Origin: Lytechinus variegatus
Lineage: Eukaryota > Echinodermata > Echinoidea > Temnopleuroida > Toxopneustidae
Length of the DNA stretch: 64,000 nt
Direction: 5' to 3'
NCBI RefSeq assembly: GCF_018143015.1
Contig: NC_054746.1
Coordinates: 40,116,687 to 40,180,686 of the forward strand
Numbering within the stretch: position 1 is the stretch's first letter; each line of letters opens with the position of its first letter. The position numbers and the translations under genes were made by a program. The notes beneath the pieces are model-generated. The model did not search any database, was not told where the DNA came from, and worked only from the letters and a program-made list of their open reading frames with translations. This document shows, one piece after another, positions 60,101-64,000 of this stretch.

Positions 60101-63100
60101 CTCCAGGAGCAACACTTACCACTACTTGATATAATCCCCAAGATATTGTTGATTCTTTTGGTGCATTAGTCTTCAAGAAAGTAGCCAATGGTGTCACTTC
60201 CTCAGTCACAACATAGATGACATTGTCCGTCTCTAGCCCATCTACATAGAGGAGTACATTTGGATGTCGTAGTGTCTTGAGTCGCTTGTGAGCACTCTTA
60301 GCTAACTGGGCTATGGATTCGGAATGGCTTTTGAGATCCACTATAAAGACAGATACTGGTTCTCCATTGGCCTGACGGGAAACAATAGAACATAGAAAAA
60401 TGATTAATAGTATCAAATTATCAGTGGGCTTATACCATGGTTAAAATATCAACATGAAATGACAAAATATCTGGTCTGGGTCCAAGAAAAAAGGTGTGCC
60501 AGCCCAAAATCCAAGGCAAGAGTCATTTTGCCAGGTAATTACATAACTTTGTCATTTTATGGAATTGCCAGAAAGCATATTAACTTGCTGGCCATAAAAT
60601 ACTCTAACCATGTGGAAAAAACACAGGGTGGAGAATGCAACATTGGGGAAAGTCAATGCACAGTTCTCGCAAAGTGAATGAAGTTCCAGTGAGAAGAAAT
60701 CTTGTTTAAGCAAAAGAAACCAATTACTTGTTTGCCATAACACTGACCCTAAGAAAACCTACAGACTATATTTAATTTCAATTAAATTTTGACCCCCAAA
60801 ATTGAAATTCTGGTGACCAACTCTATTTTCATACAAATTTCAACAATCAATGAAAAAGATGCCTCTGGTAGTCTTGCCTGGATTACGCAATATAGCAAGT
60901 AAACAAGTTGTAAATTGACAGTCCAATTTCTATAGACTCAACCTGATGGTTCATGTAGTGTAGTGCAAAGTTCCACGCTAACTTTTTTTCTTGATGGCCC
61001 AATCATTCCACAAAAATCGTTAATTTCATATTTTTGGTAGCCCGCAAAGCAAATGTGGTTGCCCTAAAACAATATTAGAAAACATTACAATTTATCAATA
61101 ACTTTGGTAGCCAAATTGGGCAACCAAGTCTGGGCTTTTACAGAATTTAGGTGGCCTCTCTTTTGGTTGCCCTGGACCACCGGGCCACTGCTAATGTCGA
61201 GCCCTGGTGTAGTGTACATAAACCATCACCTCCGGCAACACGGCTTGTCGCAAAAGTTGAGCAAGTTCTGGACAAAAAGGCTTCAATACCCCTAAGAAAA
61301 GACCAGGAGAGTACTATTCATACATTATACTCCATAAGTAGTATCTAGGGTCTAATGTTAAAGTAACTTTCATCAAGGAGCTCCATGGTGAGATCTAGTA
61401 ATTTACGTCCAACTTTTATTTGTGTGCACTCACTTTTTCATCACGGAAAAGGATGAGCGTGGTGCCTTAAAAAAGTAAATATTCTCGTAACTGGAGAAGG
61501 TAAATTAAAACAAGTCAAGAGCTTGTTTATTTCCTTTAACTTGTGTTTTCTTCAGCTGTTTTACATTTCTGTTCCGTATAGACTTGAGATCATTTGCATT
61601 TATTTTCAGCACTGCCGTTGCTGTCTGAACTTAGGTTATTTGAGTTTAATGATATTCAGTTGTCATTCATTCTACTCTGAATGCCATTCCTCTGATTCTC
61701 TTTTGTCATCTTTCCTTCTCTATTCTCTCTTCAGGTGTTCCACTCATTCCATCCCTCACCTGACTCCTTAGTTTCTACTTCCATTATTACATAATCACCC
61801 AGACATATCCTTTATCATCTTCATCTCATTCCTTATTGGTTTATCTCATGAATTGGATTCTTACATTTTAGTTCGATCCTTACCATTTATTTTGATTGGT
61901 TGACTGTACTTGATCTAAATATTTATGTAAATTATTATGTGATACCAAGCTTAGCTTGTGGAGCGTTGTGGCCCAGGCAGTGAATTAGTCTTTGGACTTT
62001 GAAACTGAGGGTCGTGGGTTCAAATCCCAGCCATGGCATAATTTCCTTCAGCAAGAAACTGATCCACAATGTGCTGCACTCAACCCAGGTGAGGTAAATA
62101 GGTACCAGTAGGAAGTAGAAGCAGTGTGCTCTGAACGCCTAGCTTAGCTGGGTAATTAAGGAGCGCCTGGCTTGAGCACCTAAACAAGGTGGATATGTGC
62201 GCAAAATAAATGCCCTATATTATTAGCTGAGGTAAAGTAGCCCAGAGATTAAAAGAGTGCACTACCACTACCAGACTCCTTCAGTTGCAGTTCTGTTTAT
62301 TTGCGTCTCTACTTTAGTTTCACTTAATTCCTAATCCCATTTGACTTGTTAGTTTGGGTTGATGATTGATTTGAGTTGCTGCTTTCAGTAGAGGCGCTGG
62401 TCAGAAAATTGGGATCGTCCCAGTTTACAGGGACTGTCTCAGTTTATAAGGATTTCTTCACACAAGAAATCTAGGAAAGTTCATTCACCTATCAAGTGCC
62501 GACACCAATCAAGTGTGCTAGTCAATGTAAACATATCAGGTTTCATAACAAGATTATTGGAAGACGGTAAGTCATGAAAAATAGACGGTGAACTGGGGGG
62601 AATTGAGGTCACTGAATCTATTTTTAGCACTCTCAATTTCTGTAATTGCTGTCTTTGTCCCATAGGGGGAAGTGAAAAAAACGTCCCCATAAACAAGGAC
62701 AGACTCAATTTATCAAGACATGATTTGTCTTGGTTTATGAGGATATCCTTGTTTTCTGAGACAATCCAAATCCCAATTTTTGGACCAGCGCCTCTACTGG
62801 CTTTACCTAAATATAATTTCTCTCAATCTTCCAATACATTCAATCAAAGTATTTTGAAATTAATATAAATATGTGCCGCACCAGCTAAGAAACATCGAAT
62901 CAGAAATAAAGTATCCCCTTGGATGACAGCTGCATTAATGAATTTGATTAAGACTAAAGAGACGGGAATATCCGGAATGAAATGAAACATGAAACACTGC
63001 GTGTGGGACTGTGTTGGTAGGCGCATAGTCATTCATTTACCTTTCGTTTTCCGTGATGCAAAGTCCAAATTGATTTATCTTCTAAGCCATCCACCTTCTC

Positions 63101-63154
63101 TCCTATTTCAAAAGGAAAGCTCCTCGTTGGATCTCTCGATAAAAATGACCACAT
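45106..63154 (-). CDS. SCYL1: SCYL1, N-terminal kinase-like (pseudokinase) Golgi trafficking protein
   Basis: Seventeen coding exons on the minus strand: 63154-63041, 60371-60120, 59806-59580, 59201-59111, 58644-58489, 58050-57892, 56839-56732, 55090-54977, 54083-53991, 51652-51590, 51262-50998, 50100-49960, 48575-48409, 47661-47140, 46726-46586, 45910-45742, 45236-45106. Phases match throughout; 2913 bases, 970 residues (human 808). It starts [16 protein letters not shown]. Pseudokinase (about 1-300): [17 protein letters not shown]-like [17 protein letters not shown], catalytic loop [10 protein letters not shown] in place of HRD, VDY in place of [20 protein letters not shown] repeats follow to about 550 ([16 protein letters not shown]-like [41 protein letters not shown]). 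Residues 550-925 are acidic with repeated Trp-Gly/Asp motifs; 930-960 is basic coiled coil, ending GVKKD. SCYL1 links COPI coats to Golgi membranes for Golgi-to-ER traffic. Expected to be catalytically inactive. Confidence 0.95.
46300..46580 (+). mobile_element. Possible LINE 3' tail with ATTC repeat, SCYL1 intron 15
   Basis: Plus-strand sequence ending GGAAATAAATGTACTTTC and then ATTC units, up to six bases from the exon 15 donor. The form (UTR, AATAAA, tetranucleotide tail) is like the LINE end at 1200-1275. No coding part seen, so the class is uncertain. Confidence 0.4.
49002..49911 (+). mobile_element. Helentron-like element with DR1 tandem array, copy 2
   Basis: In SCYL1 intron 12. It starts with GTCTCACCTGC and ends with GCAGGTGAGAC, with the same GC-rich end block and about four TGACCTTTGACC sites. 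It shares ACAAGTGGAATGCCTCTGGC just upstream with copy 1, so the element probably begins earlier than the inverted repeat. It ends 49 bases from the exon 12 donor side of SCYL1. Confidence 0.72.
50205..50784. mobile_element. Palindromic TTAA element, copy 4
   Basis: In SCYL1 intron 11. TTAA at 50201-50204 and 50785-50788; ends AGTCCACCCC and GAGGTGGACTTGACCT. The left end lacks the usual first few bases. Confidence 0.85.
52183..53443 (+). mobile_element. Helentron-like element with DR1 tandem array, copy 3
   Basis: In SCYL1 intron 9. GTCTCACCTGC at the start, GCAGGTGAGAC at the end, and about six monomers with TGACCTTTGACC or a one-base variant. A shorter shared upstream flank (ACAAGTGG) than copies 1 and 2. 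A purine-rich block (about 53445-53690) follows. Confidence 0.72.
54619..54782. mobile_element. Short inverted-repeat MITE, SCYL1 intron 8
   Basis: CTGGGGAGTGTTTCA to TGAAACACTCCCCAG are perfect complements. The interior has CAGCCAATCAAATCCAAGGA and AGATCTGACAACTTGTCAGA. A related copy lies at 59972-60108. Confidence 0.85.
55349..56540. mobile_element. 1.19-kb palindromic element, SCYL1 intron 7, flanked by a 24-base direct repeat
   Basis: The ends TAGGGCTGGGAC and GTCCCAGGCA are imperfect inverted repeats. GGGTACCCGGGTACCCG-like blocks follow inside both ends. From about 55620 the two halves are near-perfect complements that meet at about 56010-56030 (ACCATTTTCAGTCCATCATA). The same short open frame appears on both strands (55577-55798 plus, 56449-56246 minus), a result of symmetry. 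A direct repeat of 24 bases lies at 55325-55348 and 56541-56564. The ends recall hAT-type MITEs, but those make 8-base duplications. Confidence 0.82.
59972..60108. mobile_element. Short inverted-repeat MITE beside the SCYL1 exon 2 donor
   Basis: CCGGGGAGCATTTCATAAAA and AGGCAATCAAATTCAAGGAA, AGATCTGACAACTTTTTGGG, GATGGAACGCTCTCC. A diverged relative of 54619-54782. It ends about 10 bases from the donor GT at 60119-60118. Confidence 0.7.
60860..60905 (+). repeat. Relict start of a Helentron-like element
   Basis: ATGCCTCTGGTAGTCTTGCC and GATTACGCAATATAGCA match, with changes, the leading end of the three DR1-array elements. No tandem array follows. Confidence 0.45.
60966..61206. mobile_element. 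241-base hAT-like MITE with 8-base target duplication
   Basis: GTGTAGTG at 60958-60965 and 61207-61214 flanks ends CAAAGTTCCACGCTAAC and GTCGAGCCCTG, weak inverted repeats of the CAGGG type. The interior has GGTTGCCCTGGACCACCGGG. Eight-base duplications are the hAT hallmark. Confidence 0.72.
61955..62222 (+). mobile_element. tRNA-derived SINE in SCYL1 intron 1
   Basis: GTGGAGCGTTGTGGCCCAGG, B-box GGTTCAAATCC (62018-62028), AGCAAGAAACTGATCCACAA, TGCACTCAACCCAGGTGAGG, then a degenerate tail. Confidence 0.82.
62386..62799. mobile_element. 414-base inverted-repeat element with 5-base flank repeat
   Basis: CAGTAGAGGCGCTGGTC to GACCAGCGCCTCTACTG (one base of variation), flanked by GCTTT at 62381-62385 and 62800-62804. 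CAG ends suggest hAT; the short flank repeat fits less well. Confidence 0.75.
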
Positions 63155-63420
63155 CGTCGAAACTTCTTGTTTTCCTTTCCCTCAATCAGTTCTCGCCTCG
63201 GTGTAGATCAACACGTCAATTACACGTCACAAACCGAAGTCCGTATACCGTTACCGTATAGCCGTATGCACACTTCTTGCCGCAGCACCAAAATATTAAC
63301 TGCGGCGCACGCTTCCACTTTTCAAAACGAAAGCTCCTGGAATTTACTCTGAAAGTTCCTGCAATTTTACGAAATATCTCGGAATTATGCAAATGTTCTC
63401 CAGTCTTTCTATACTTCTCT
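63155..63420 (-). promoter_or_regulatory. 5' flank / promoter region of SCYL1
   Basis: Upstream of the start codon. Moderate CpG content (CTCGCCTCGG, CCGTATACCGTTACCGTATA, CTGCGGCGCACGC) against an AT-rich background. No TATA box at a usual place; the transcription start is unknown. Confidence 0.4.
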
Positions 63421-63447
63421 TCTAGTCACAAAATAGATGAAATATAG

Positions 63448-63715
63448 GGCCCAGTGCCGTAATGAGCTAAAAAAATTTGAGGGGGATATGGTAAAAGAAT
63501 TGGACATTTTCATTACAGCAATCCAATTTCGAGATAGATATTGACATAATATTCAGAAAATAATATGATTCCTGTAAATGATACCTTCCCGGAATTTCTC
63601 ACTACCCGAAATGATCTTGTTGGAAAACAGAAAACTTCCTGAAAAGCATGTTGCATCTCGACACAAATGATAACCACAGACTTACCCCCCCCCCTCCTCC
63701 AGGAACTGTATGGTT
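63448..63715 (+). repeat. Interspersed repeat (GGCATAATGAG family), copy 2
   Basis: CCAGTGCCGTAATGAGCTAA, TTTGAGGGGGATATGG and TTTTCATTACAGCAATCCAA parallel 36208-36430; a C-run near 63686 corresponds to the G-run/CCCCCAG part there. Confidence 0.5.
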
Positions 63716-64000
63716 ATAAATAATGCACACACGATTTTATTTTGTGTTTTTTGTTCTTACTAATATTATGCTTTCTTGATTAGAAAGTGGTTACTTGAAA
63801 TCTGCTATGGCAGATCATGTTTTTCACGACAGTTTCAGAAACAGATTTTGATTGAATTCTCTTTTTTGTCACATCATGAGCACTGGCAAAGATTGTGAAT
63901 TTACCGTTCATTTTTGAGGGCTACGCTCCTTTTAAAATCTATCAATTTCTATGGCATCAACAAAATACATGTAAATATGTATCTCCATACTTAAAAGAGT

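Overview
The window is animal nuclear DNA: AT-rich and intron-dense, with GT-AG spliced genes and many short inverted-repeat elements between and inside them. The exon sequences are deuterostome-like, and the repeats are of kinds I associate with echinoderms (a palindromic TTAA-flanked element, a GGGGGGCC-ended inverted-repeat element, TGACCTTTGACC tandem repeats). A sea urchin or other echinoderm is my best guess. No species-level marker is present and I could not run a search.

Layout. (1) 1-1275 is the 3' end of a LINE-type retrotransposon, followed by an ATC microsatellite. (2) 1546-4144 (minus) is a small F-box gene that appears to share a CpG-containing bidirectional promoter with (3) B3GALNT2 at 4390-14884 (plus), reconstructed as 12 exons and 501 residues. 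(4) 14.9-23.9 kb is B3GALNT2 3' UTR and repeat-filled intergenic DNA. (5) 23915-35582 (minus) is a six-exon gene for a 617-residue protein with an N-terminal bHLH and a C-terminal HMG box. This is the architecture of BHMG1/MEIOSIN, the partner of STRA8 at meiotic entry in mammals. (6) 37808-39834 (plus) is an unrecognised three-exon gene for a 126-residue acidic, coiled-coil-prone protein. (7) 39.9-45.1 kb shows no gene. (8) 45106-63154 (minus) is SCYL1, reconstructed as 17 exons and 970 residues with pseudokinase, HEAT repeats, Trp/acidic tail and basic C-terminus. (9) 63.2-64.0 kb is the SCYL1 5' flank plus repeat.

The genes do not form a pathway: Golgi/ER glycosylation (B3GALNT2), Golgi-ER COPI traffic (SCYL1), ubiquitin ligase adaptor (F-box) and transcription (bHLH-HMG). 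All exon joins were made by hand from reading frame, GT/AG sites, phase and remembered family sequence; none is backed by transcript data.

The two most interesting items are the invertebrate bHLH-HMG gene, which is split over six exons so that both domains are cut by introns, and three copies of a Helentron-like non-autonomous element (22516-23750, 49002-49911, 52183-53443). Each copy carries a tandem array in which nearly every monomer holds a TGACCTTTGACC core, a DR1-type nuclear-receptor site. I found no prokaryote-like system, no CRISPR, no tRNA or rRNA gene and no retrovirus-like element.
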